64,000 nt of DNA, taken from NCBI RefSeq assembly GCF_019166065.1, contig NZ_JAHTBN010000010.1, positions 1 to 64,000 on the forward strand, in the 5' to 3' direction. The translations under genes and the position numbers were made by a program. The stretch comes from Candidimonas humi. Lineage in GTDB: Bacteria > Pseudomonadota > Gammaproteobacteria > Burkholderiales > Burkholderiaceae_B. Positions 53,017-60,572 of the stretch are shown here, in pieces. Numbering within the stretch: the first letter of the stretch is position 1; the number at the start of each line of letters is the position of its first letter. The notes beneath the pieces were generated by a model. It made no database searches. It was not told where the DNA came from and was given only the letters and a program-made list of their open reading frames with translations.

Positions 53017-53312
53017 CACTTAGCCTTGGTCGGCGAGAGTTTGGTTGCCGCATACAAGGCCAGCACGCTAACTATTAGCTCAGCAAGATACATCTCCTGC
53101 GAGTGCGCTATGTAGTACGAAACGCTCTTAAATGGCAAATAGAAGGCAACAATAAACCAAGTGATCAAGAGCGCTATTAGGGACCTCACAAACCCAGGCG
53201 GCGGCTTTAGAAAGAATGTGGACACAAGCCGAACAATCAGAAAGACGATTACCGTACTAACAAGACAAAAGGCTGCAGATCCTGACAGCATGGTTAACTG
53301 GAAGCTGCTCAT
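53016..53312 (-). CDS. Small membrane protein of unknown function
   Basis: A 98-residue protein with three predicted transmembrane helices (GSAAFCLVSTVIVFLIVRLV, SLIALLITWFIVAFYLPF, LAELIVSVLALYAATKL). It is coupled to the following hypothetical gene by an overlapping stop/start. No family recognised. AT-rich codon use and position beside tRNA-Pro suggest island cargo. Confidence 0.6.
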   Translation of the reverse strand: MSSFQLTMLSGSAAFCLVSTVIVFLIVRLVSTFFLKPPPGFVRSLIALLITWFIVAFYLPFKSVSYYIAHSQEMYLAELIVSVLALYAATKLSPTKAK

Positions 53313-53454
53313 TGTTCTTCTCTTTCCCGTGTGACGATAAGAGCCCTTATATTACATTTTGGAGCAAAGCACACCCCGAGCACTTGGCCCAGGCCGAGTA
53401 GCTGCTATCAGGGGTATTCCGGGGGTACAGAAGAAATTCAACGCAAAAAATACG

Positions 53455-53488
53455 CAAGGGCTTACGTAATTTCTTACGTAAGCCCTTG
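53455..53488 (-). terminator. Rho-independent terminator of tRNA-Pro
   Basis: A perfect 15-bp inverted repeat, CAAGGGCTTACGTAA / TTACGTAAGCCCTTG with a TTTC spacer. It lies 7 bp beyond the tRNA 3' end and is followed on the minus strand by TATTTTTTG. Confidence 0.75.
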
Positions 53489-53495
53489 ACTTATT

Positions 53496-53572
53496 TGGTC
53501 GGGGCGGCGGGATTCGAACTCGCGACCCTCTGCTCCCAAAGCAGATGCGCTACCAGGCTGCGCTACGCCCCG
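53496..53572 (-). tRNA. tRNA-Pro (anticodon TGG)
   Basis: The minus strand reads CGGGGCGTAGCGCAGCCTGG at the 5' end and closes with CGCCCCG-A-CCA. The acceptor stem is perfect. The anticodon arm CTGCTTTGGGAGCAG presents TGG. The T arm holds GAGTTCGAATC. CCA is encoded. Length is 77 nt. Its 3' end faces the accessory block. Confidence 0.97.
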
Positions 53573-53671
53573 AAAAGAAGCAGCATCATAGCAGATCGCA
53601 GGCTGGGCGCCGCGGCCGTGCCGCCATACGCGCGATAGAGACAGCAGTCACAAAAAGCCGCCATTGCCGCC

Positions 53672-53696
53672 GGGCGGGCGCCGGCGGCGCCCGCCC
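53672..53696 (-). terminator. Hairpin terminator after the Bug gene
   Basis: GGGCGGGCGCC-ggc-GGCGCCCGCCC is a perfect 11-bp stem 9 bp after the Bug stop on the minus strand. A TTTTT run follows about 15 bases later. Confidence 0.5.
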
Positions 53697-53705
53697 TCGT
53701 CCCGC

Positions 53706-54680
53706 CTATTGAGGACTGGCCCCCGTGAACTTCACGATTTGCGCGTAGCGCTTGATATCGGCCGTCACAAAGCGCGAGAGTTCGTCGGGCGCCATCGTGA
53801 CGACGGCGCCTCCCTCGGGAACGATGAGCTGCCCGAACGAGGCATGATGCGCGCCCTCGACCACGGCACGATTGAGCTGTTCGATTCTGGCGCGCGGCAC
53901 GCCGGCGGGCGCGAACATGCCGAACCAGGCCTTGGACGAAAAATCCTTGAGCGTGGCGCCGATGGGCGGCACGCCCGGGAATTGCGGCATGGGCTGCTCG
54001 CTGGTGACACCCAGATATTTGAGGCGGCCGGAATTCAGGAACGGCATGACATTGGCCGCGGTGGCGAACATCAGGTCGACCTGCCCGCCCAGCAGTGCCT
54101 GCAGGGCGGGTGTCGTGCCATTGAAAGGCACGTTCAGGCCCTTGATGCCGGCCTGCATTTCGAAGCTGGCGGTGGCCATGTGCACCGACGAACCTACCCC
54201 GCCTATGGCGAAGGAGTATTTGTCCGGGGCCGCCTTGGACAAGCGGATCGCCTCGGCCACGGTGCTGGCCGGAAAATCCTTGCGCGCCACCAGCACGGCG
54301 GGTACTTCGGCCAGCATGCTGATCGGGCTGAAGTCTTTTTCCGGATTGAAGGGCAGGTGCTTGTACAGGCTGGGGTTGACCGAGAAGCTGCTGTAGCTCA
54401 CCAGCAAGGTATTGCCGTCCTTGGCGGAACGCGCCACGTATTCTGCGGCGATGTTGCCGCCCGCGCCCGGCTTGTTTTCCACGATGACCGGCTGCTTCAG
54501 CAGCGGCGCCATTTCCTTGGCTATGCCACGCGCCAGCCGGTCGGTATCGCCTCCGGGCGAAGCCCCGACCACCAGAAGCACGGGGTTGGAGGCGGCGAAC
54601 GCGATACCGGACGTAGGCAGGGCCAGCGCCAGCATTGCTCCAAATATGCCCAGTCGCAGGGTCTTCTTGCTCAATCTCAT
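53706..54680 (-). CDS. Bug-family periplasmic substrate receptor
   Basis: A 324-residue receptor; the start at 54680 has GGAGACAAG upstream and a clear signal peptide (LGIFGAMLALALPTSGIAFA). Mature-protein marks: PVLLVVGASPGGDTDRLARG (VGASPGG replaces the usual VPYPAGG), VIVENKPGAGGNIAAEYVA, NVPFNGTTPALQALLGGQVD. It is the last gene of the second lyase/leuCD-like operon, mirroring the first cluster. Confidence 0.92.
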   Translation of the reverse strand: MRLSKKTLRLGIFGAMLALALPTSGIAFAASNPVLLVVGASPGGDTDRLARGIAKEMAPLLKQPVIVENKPGAGGNIAAEYVARSAKDGNTLLVSYSSFSVNPSLYKHLPFNPEKDFSPISMLAEVPAVLVARKDFPASTVAEAIRLSKAAPDKYSFAIGGVGSSVHMATASFEMQAGIKGLNVPFNGTTPALQALLGGQVDLMFATAANVMPFLNSGRLKYLGVTSEQPMPQFPGVPPIGATLKDFSSKAWFGMFAPAGVPRARIEQLNRAVVEGAHHASFGQLIVPEGGAVVTMAPDELSRFVTADIKRYAQIVKFTGASPQ

Positions 54681-54733
54681 TTGCTTGTCTCCAGGGTTGT
54701 AGAGTCTTGCCATTTGCTCGTTGAATGAAAGAC

Positions 54734-55354
54734 TTAATCCGGTGCGTGCAGCGCCGCCCAGGGCCGGGCCGCCACGTCCCTTGCCAGCCAGGCGGCGATC
54801 TCGACTTCGTAGCTGCGCGTGATGTCTATATCGTCCCAGCCATTGAGAAGCTTGACGCGCCATACCGGATCGATACGGAATTCGAAGACTTGCCCCTGCG
54901 CGCTGACCGTGCACGCATTCAAGTCCACAGCCATCGTCACGCCGCCCGGCGCGGCGATGGCGAGCAAGGCTTCGATGTCGTCTTCACCCAGGCGGGCCGG
55001 CAGCAAGCCGTTGTTGACTGCATTCGAGGCGAAGATGTCGCCGAAGGACGGGGCCAGCACGCAGCGTATGCCCTGGTCGACCAGGGCATAGACGGCGGCT
55101 TCGCGCGAAGAGCCGCTGCCGAAGTTGCGCCTGGCCACGAGAATGCGGGCACCTCGGTTGCGCGGGTCGTTCAGCGGAAAGTCTGTATCGAGTTCGCCGT
55201 CCGCATGGCGGCGCAACTCGTGGAACAGGAAATTCTGATAGCCGACCGAGCGCGGCTGCTTCATATATCGGGCAGGGAAAATCTGGTCCGTGTCGATGTT
55301 GATGAAGGGCAGCGCGCAGGCTGTAGATTCCAATGTGGTCAAAGGCTGCATCAT
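54734..55354 (-). CDS. 3-isopropylmalate dehydratase small subunit-like (LeuD family), second copy
   Basis: A 206-residue LeuD-type subunit. PFINIDTDQIFPARYMKQ and ILVARRNFGSGSSREAAVYA are the signature regions; the first copy has GRNFGCGSSREG here. The ATG at 55354 overlaps the large-subunit stop by 4 bp (a second ATG follows immediately). It has the YMKQ.. insert and length of true LeuD proteins, but no leuA/leuB accompany it, and a lyase gene lies upstream, so a catabolic role is more likely. Confidence 0.9.
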   Translation of the reverse strand: MMQPLTTLESTACALPFINIDTDQIFPARYMKQPRSVGYQNFLFHELRRHADGELDTDFPLNDPRNRGARILVARRNFGSGSSREAAVYALVDQGIRCVLAPSFGDIFASNAVNNGLLPARLGEDDIEALLAIAAPGGVTMAVDLNACTVSAQGQVFEFRIDPVWRVKLLNGWDDIDITRSYEVEIAAWLARDVAARPWAALHAPD

Positions 55355-56760
55355 CGCTCTCCCGTCAAGCTGCGCACATCGACGAGATGGCCCGCGACGG
55401 CGGCTGCGGCGGCCATGGCGGGCGACATCAAGTGGGTACGAGAGCCGGCGCCCTGGCGACCCTTGAAATTGCGGTTGGTGGTAGAAGCGCAGCGCTCGCC
55501 GGGGCGCAGCATGTCGCCGTTCATCGCCGCGCACATGGAACAGCCCGAAGCGCCCCATTCGAGCCCGGCCGCCTTGAACACTCGGTCCAGGCCTTCCTGC
55601 TCGGCCTGCCGCTTGACCGCCGTGGACCCCGGCGACACCAGGCCGGGCACTTTGGCCTTGCGGCCGGCCAGCACCGTGGCCGCCGCGCGCAGGTCTTCGA
55701 TGCGGGCGTTGGTACAGGAACCGATGAAGACGCGGTCGACCGCGATGTCGGTCAGGCGCATGCCGGCACGCAAGCCCATGTATTCGAGCGCATCGCGGAT
55801 ATGTGCGGCCTTGGAGGAGTCGGCGACGCGCGCCGGATCGGGCACCGTCGCGTCCACGGGCAGCGCGTCCTCGGGCGTAGTGCCCCAGGTGACCGTCGGC
55901 ACGATGTCCGCGGCGTCCAGGACGATCTCTCTTTCGAATTCGGCATCGGCATCGCTTGCCAGGGCGAGCCACTGCAAGGCCGCAAGCTCGAAAGCGGCGC
56001 CGCGCGGCGCGAAGGCGCGCTCGCGCACGTAATCGATGGTGGTCTGATCGGGCGCCACCATGCCGCAGCGCGCGCCCGACTCGATGGACATATTGCACAA
56101 GGTCATGCGCCCTTCCATGCTGAGCGCACGCACCGCGGCGCCGGCATACTCGATCACGTGCCCCACCGCGCCGTCGGCGCCGACGCGCGCAATCATGGAC
56201 AGCGCGACGTCTTTCGCGCTGGCGCCGCCAGGCAAGGTCCCTTCGATGCGCACGCGCATACGCGCCGGACGCTTCTGCCACAGGGTCTGCGTCATGAGTA
56301 CGTGGGCGACCTCGGATGCGCCCACGCCGAAGGCCCAGGCGCCCAATGCGCCATGCGTGGAGGTATGGCTGTCTCCCTCGACCACCAGCAGGCCGGGCAG
56401 CGTCATCCCGGTTTCGGGGCCGACCACGTGCACGATGCCCTGCCCCGGATCGTCCATGTCGTACAGACGGATGCCGTGCTCGCGCGCATTGGCCGCAAGC
56501 TGATCCATCATCCTCAGCATTTCGGGCTCGGGATGCTCGCGGCCGCGGGTAGGCACGTAGTGATCGGCGATCGCCACGGTCAGGTCGGGCCGGGCAACGC
56601 GCGCCCCACGCTCCCGCAACTTGTTGAAGGCGTGGAACGAACCTTCCTGCACATAATGCCGGTCGACCCAGACCAGGCTTGCACCGTCTTCGCGCTGCGC
56701 GATGACATGCATATTCCAGAGTTTGTCGAAAAGGCCTAGTGGGCCTGCCGCACTCGCCAT
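55351..56760 (-). CDS. 3-isopropylmalate dehydratase large subunit-like (LeuC family), second copy
   Basis: A 469-residue [4Fe-4S] hydro-lyase subunit. Cluster ligands Cys349 (VFIGSCTNAR), Cys407 and Cys410 (SGCSMC) are present; VVEGDSHTSTHGALGAWAFG is the upstream signature. The start at 56760 follows GGAGCATC. The same length and operon order as the 3.5-4.9 kb gene indicate duplication or parallel recruitment of a hydratase module. It lies 185 bp downstream of the lyase gene. Confidence 0.92.
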   Translation of the reverse strand: MASAAGPLGLFDKLWNMHVIAQREDGASLVWVDRHYVQEGSFHAFNKLRERGARVARPDLTVAIADHYVPTRGREHPEPEMLRMMDQLAANAREHGIRLYDMDDPGQGIVHVVGPETGMTLPGLLVVEGDSHTSTHGALGAWAFGVGASEVAHVLMTQTLWQKRPARMRVRIEGTLPGGASAKDVALSMIARVGADGAVGHVIEYAGAAVRALSMEGRMTLCNMSIESGARCGMVAPDQTTIDYVRERAFAPRGAAFELAALQWLALASDADAEFEREIVLDAADIVPTVTWGTTPEDALPVDATVPDPARVADSSKAAHIRDALEYMGLRAGMRLTDIAVDRVFIGSCTNARIEDLRAAATVLAGRKAKVPGLVSPGSTAVKRQAEQEGLDRVFKAAGLEWGASGCSMCAAMNGDMLRPGERCASTTNRNFKGRQGAGSRTHLMSPAMAAAAAVAGHLVDVRSLTGER

Positions 56761-56945
56761 CGGATGCTCCGTTATCACAATAAGGACCTGCTCCAAACCA
56801 CACAGCCGGGTCGGCCTGGCCGCGAGTATCCGCCGCAGCAGCCCGGACCCGCCGACATGACAAGCCGGCGCGGCCCGGCGCGCCGGCAAACCCCAATAAC
56901 ATGGCACCGCGGCCGGCCGCGCCGTGCTGCGAGCGCCAGCGTTAC

Positions 56946-57827
56946 TTACTGGTACTTGCGCCCTTGCTCCAGCAGCTCGGGCGTGCCGATCAATGCGTTG
57001 AGCTCGTCGAAATCGAACATTTCCTCGCGCATGGGGGAGGTGGTGCCGTGTTTCTTGAGAGTCTCGAAATAGCGCTGTAGCTGGCGCGCCGCGAACCGTA
57101 CCGTGCCTCCCGGGAAGATGACGATGCGAAAGCCCAGGCCGGACAACTGGTCGGTACTGAGCACAGGCGTCTTGCCGCCCTCGACCATATTGGCCAGCAG
57201 CGGGATATGCGCCGCATAGCGCTCGCAGACGATGCGCATCTGCTCGGTCGATCCCGGCGCCTCGACGAATAGCGCGTCGACGCCGCACTCGCGATAGGCC
57301 TGCGCGCGATCGAGCGCGGCCTCGAAGCCCTCGACCGCGACCGCGTCGGTGCGCGCCAGGATCAGGGTTGCGTCGTCATGCCTGGCATCTAGCGCGGCCT
57401 TGAGCTTGCCGCACATCTCCGCCTTGGACACCAGGGCCTTGTTCTCGAGATGGCCGCAGCGCTTGGGAAAACTCTGGTCTTCCAACTGGATCATCGCCGC
57501 TCCGGCGCGCTCCATGTCCCGAACGGTGCGTTGAACGTTCAAGGCATTGCCGAAGCCATTGTCCGCGTCGACGATCACCGGAGTCTCGACACGGTCGGTG
57601 ATGCGCGCCAGCACATTGACGGCTTCGCTGGCAGTGGTCAAGCCGACATCGGAGCGGCCCAGCTGCGTATACGCAACCGCTCCGCCCGAGAGATAAAGCG
57701 CCTCGAAGCCCGCTTGCGCGGCGGTCAGCGCGGTCAGCGCGTCGCAGACTCCGGGGGCAAGCACTGCCGGGCCGCGCTGCAGGCGCTCCTTGAGACGGGA
57801 CGGATTGGCGGCGGAAGTTGCGCTCAT
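56946..57827 (-). CDS. Isocitrate lyase/PEP mutase superfamily lyase, second copy
   Basis: A 293-residue lyase with IVDADNGFGNALNVQRTVRD (metal site) and the catalytic loop FPKRCGHLENK containing Cys124. The start at 57827 is preceded by AAGGAG; sequence further upstream is repeat-rich and not family-like. It heads the second operon, divergent from a LysR gene. Candidate reactions are dimethylmalate, methylisocitrate or oxaloacetate-type cleavage. It is clearly diverged from the first copy (N-terminus RGPAVLAPGVCDALTALTAA). Confidence 0.88.
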   Translation of the reverse strand: MSATSAANPSRLKERLQRGPAVLAPGVCDALTALTAAQAGFEALYLSGGAVAYTQLGRSDVGLTTASEAVNVLARITDRVETPVIVDADNGFGNALNVQRTVRDMERAGAAMIQLEDQSFPKRCGHLENKALVSKAEMCGKLKAALDARHDDATLILARTDAVAVEGFEAALDRAQAYRECGVDALFVEAPGSTEQMRIVCERYAAHIPLLANMVEGGKTPVLSTDQLSGLGFRIVIFPGGTVRFAARQLQRYFETLKKHGTTSPMREEMFDFDELNALIGTPELLEQGRKYQ

Positions 57828-57906
57828 TGCGTGTACGGCTCCTTGTATCTCGATGCTATGCATTGCCCACGGGCCATAAGGCCCAGGGCAAGGAAAGTGG
57901 CCCGGC

Positions 57907-57959
57907 CCGCATCCGCATCCGCATCCGCAAACGCGGCTCGGCTCGGCTCGGCTCGGCTC
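57907..57959. repeat. Adjacent short tandem repeats (CCGCAT)3.8 and (GGCTC)5
   Basis: CCGCAT repeats at 57907-57929, then five GGCTC copies at 57935-57959, 80-132 bp upstream of the lyase start and inside the divergent promoter region shared with the LysR gene. Confidence 0.92.
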
Positions 57960-58078
57960 GCCGGATGATGCTCCAGCGGCGCTGCGGCGCAAGCGCGATG
58001 GGCGACGCCGAACTGCGGCGTCCATGAGCCCGGATGCTAGCGACAATTCAGTTTATTTCGTACCATGTGAAAAACAAA

Positions 58079-58105
58079 TCAACTTTTGTTGAAACGAAAA
58101 TTCAA
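58079..58105. promoter_or_regulatory. Candidate LysR operator
   Basis: TCAAC-tttt-GTTGA (58079-58092) and TTGAA-N7-TTCAA (58089-58105) are overlapping dyads in the AT-rich part of the lyase/LysR gap, directly before the LysR start. The position fits autoregulation. Confidence 0.45.
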
Positions 58106-58113
58106 ATTTCTTG

Positions 58114-59001
58114 ATGAAGATCGAAGCCTTTATCACGCTGGAAGCCGTGCTGCGCTCGGGCACCATGGCGGCCGCCTCGAAAGAAATGAACATGACGCCC
58201 AGCGCCGTCAGCATGCAGATCAAGCAGATCGAGGCTTACCTGGGGCAGCCGCTGTTCGACCGTTCTGGCCTGCAGGCCAGGCCTTTGCCCGCGGCCCACG
58301 AAGTGGCTGGCGCCATGCGGCAGGCGCTGCAAAGCCTCGAGGCCTTGCGCCACCAGCGGCACATCCAGGTCGAAGGCACCATACGCCTGGGCGTCATCGA
58401 TTCCATGCAGCCGATACTCCTGCCGGGCATCCTGCGGGAACTGCGCGACCATTACCCCGCTTTGCATGTGCACCCGAGCCGCGGCAAGAGCGCCACGCTG
58501 GTCGACGCGGTAAAGGCCGGCGAACTGGATGCAGCCGTGGTCGGGCAGCCCGAATCCGGCGGGTCGGCGCGGCTGCGATGGCACACCTTGCTGGTCCGGG
58601 AGCTGGCGCTGATCGTCCCGCCGCTCGAGCGCGAAACCTCCGTCAAGGCGCTGCTCAAACGCTACGAATGGATACGCTACGACCGCAAGACCGTGGTCGG
58701 ACGCATGTCGGCGCGCTATTTCAAGACCCAGGGCGGTGCGCGCCACAGCCAGGTCGAACTGGACGAGGTGCGGGCGGTGGTCGCAATGGTCAGCGCCGGC
58801 CTGGGTATTTCCATGGTGCAATTGGCCGAACCCAGCATTTGCCTGACCTATCCCGTCCGCGTGCTGCACCCCGTCCCGCCCCCGCCTACATTGAGGTTCG
58901 CACTGGTCGTGCGCGCCGGCGACGCGGACAAGAGAACATTGAACGTGCTCAGGCAGACCATGGACGCCGTCTTGCGGGACAGGCAAGTTCCGCAAGATTG
59001 A
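58114..59001 (+). CDS. LysR family transcriptional regulator
   Basis: A 295-residue LysR protein from the ATG at 58114 (a TTG just before is an alternative). The helix-turn-helix includes TLEAVLRSGTMAAASKEMNM and TPSAVSMQIKQIEAYLGQPL; the effector domain starts about residue 88 (GTIRLGVIDSMQPILLPGIL). It diverges from the second lyase-leuCD-Bug operon and is its probable regulator, whereas the first module uses a GntR protein. Confidence 0.92.
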   Translation: MKIEAFITLEAVLRSGTMAAASKEMNMTPSAVSMQIKQIEAYLGQPLFDRSGLQARPLPAAHEVAGAMRQALQSLEALRHQRHIQVEGTIRLGVIDSMQPILLPGILRELRDHYPALHVHPSRGKSATLVDAVKAGELDAAVVGQPESGGSARLRWHTLLVRELALIVPPLERETSVKALLKRYEWIRYDRKTVVGRMSARYFKTQGGARHSQVELDEVRAVVAMVSAGLGISMVQLAEPSICLTYPVRVLHPVPPPPTLRFALVVRAGDADKRTLNVLRQTMDAVLRDRQVPQD

Positions 59002-59228
59002 CGAGCAGGCCGCCACACCTCATGCCAGGCTCGAAATGGGCTGCGCCGAAGCGCCCAGGCACGACAGGCGGCCCGTGGCCGGCGCATCGCAATGGCGCCC
59101 GCCGCGCCTCGCCGGCCCTCGCCCATCCACCCTTCGAAAAAACACAATAGTTGTTGATCTCTTTCTAATCCTCGGAACAATCGCGCAAGTTACGATGCCT
59201 CCATGAACGATCTGCCAGGAGGCTAGAG

Positions 59229-60572
59229 GTGCGCGATTTGCCGGAAAACATCGACGGGCTGTTCACGCCCGAAAGCCTGTGGCAATCGTGGCTGGACGTC
59301 GAGGCGGCGCTGGCCCTGACGCAAGGCGAGCTGGGCATGATACCGGCGCATTGCGCGACCCGCATCGCAGAACAGTGCCAGTTGTCGGGCTTCGATCTGC
59401 CGGCGCTCAAGGCCGACATCGCCCTCACCATGGCGCCGGTACTGTCGCTAACGCACGCGCTGGCCGACCTGTGCGGCGCAGAGGCCGGCGGCTATGTGCA
59501 CTGGGGCGCCACCACGCAGAACGTCATCATGGCCGGCCGCCTGCTGCAACTGCGCAAGGCACACGCGCTGCTGCTTGGGCGCCTGGCCCGAGTCCTGGAC
59601 GCGCTGGCGGCCCTGGCCTCGGACAACGCCGGGCAGGTGACGGTGGGGCGCACCAATCGCAAGCATGCGCTGCCCATTACCTTCGGCTTCAAGGCGGCAT
59701 CCTGGATCGACGAAATACTACGCTGCGTACAACGCCTGCGCGAAGTCGAGGCACGCACTTTCCGCCTGGTGTTCGGCGGCGCCATAGGCGCCATGCAGTC
59801 CTTCGGCGCGCAAGGCCCGGCCCTGACCAAGGCCCTGGCCGCCAGGCTCGGGCTGCGCGACTCGCTCGTGCACGCACGCAATACCCTGGACTCCATGAGC
59901 GAATACGTGCTGGCCCTGGCGCTGTTCGGCATGGCCTGCTCGCGTATCGGCAAGGAGCTCTACATCCTCATGACCGAAGAGATCGACGAGGTCGAAGAGG
60001 ACCTGGGGCCGGGCGTGATCGGCAGCAGCACGATGCCGCAGAAGAACAACCCCAAGCACGTCGTCGCCCTGCTGGCCCGCGCGGCGCGCCTGCGGGCCAT
60101 GGCCGCCCCCGCGCTGGAAGCCGGGCAGCCCAGCCATGAAGGCGACGCAGCCAGCAATCAGCTGATCGCCGAACTCGTCGACCAGTCGGCCATCTCGGCC
60201 TACGACCTGGCGCGGCGGCTGGACTGGCTGCTGCGCAATCTGCGCCTGAAGCCGGACCATATGCAGCGCAACCTGGGGATTTCGGCCAATGTGGTGGCCT
60301 CCGAGAACCTGATGCTGCTGCTGGCGCAGGGCATGGGGCGCCAGGCCGCGCACGACCTGGTGCATGAACTGATAGCACGCCACAAGCAGACCAGCACCCC
60401 TGTGCTGGAGCTGTTGCTGGAACACCCTGCCGTAGCAAACCGCTACGACGCCGGGCAATTGCGGCGCGCCATGGACCCCACGCACTACACGGGACTGAGC
60501 GCCGAGATCGCCCTGGCCGCTGCTGACCAGGCCCGGCGGGAAGCCGCCGCCCTCGCGGCTATATCTCGTTAA
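59229..60572 (+). CDS. Fumarase/aspartase-superfamily lyase (adenylosuccinate lyase / carboxymuconate cycloisomerase-like)
   Basis: A 447-residue helical lyase. The superfamily signature GSSTMPQKNNPKHV lies at about residues 263-276, after EDLGPGVI; YVHWGATTQNVIMAGRLLQL and GRTNRKHALPITFGFKAASW are the other conserved regions. The start is GTG at 59229 with AGGAGG upstream. It is not in a purine or arginine operon. It may cleave or cyclise a substituted succinate or aspartate-like compound. Its 3' end overlaps the convergent LysR gene by 14 bp. Confidence 0.9.
   Translation: MRDLPENIDGLFTPESLWQSWLDVEAALALTQGELGMIPAHCATRIAEQCQLSGFDLPALKADIALTMAPVLSLTHALADLCGAEAGGYVHWGATTQNVIMAGRLLQLRKAHALLLGRLARVLDALAALASDNAGQVTVGRTNRKHALPITFGFKAASWIDEILRCVQRLREVEARTFRLVFGGAIGAMQSFGAQGPALTKALAARLGLRDSLVHARNTLDSMSEYVLALALFGMACSRIGKELYILMTEEIDEVEEDLGPGVIGSSTMPQKNNPKHVVALLARAARLRAMAAPALEAGQPSHEGDAASNQLIAELVDQSAISAYDLARRLDWLLRNLRLKPDHMQRNLGISANVVASENLMLLLAQGMGRQAAHDLVHELIARHKQTSTPVLELLLEHPAVANRYDAGQLRRAMDPTHYTGLSAEIALAAADQARREAAALAAISR

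Larger units (their letters stand above)
48202..53495. mobile_element. Probable decayed genomic island next to tRNA-Pro
   Basis: Between the last Bug gene and the 3' end of tRNA-Pro(TGG) the sequence changes character. It is visibly AT-richer with more mixed codon use (especially 49.7-51.4 and 52.5-53.4 kb), and holds a truncated ATPase, unrecognised small genes and a RadC-family gene often carried by integrative elements. The 3' end of a tRNA is a classic integration site. No integrase, conjugation gene or second att copy was found, so the element call is tentative and its left edge is approximate. Confidence 0.4.

Noticed and set aside
48202-53495. Complete prophage or conjugative element
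   Set aside because: No integrase, capsid, tail, relaxase or type IV secretion genes were found; only a remnant island is supportable.
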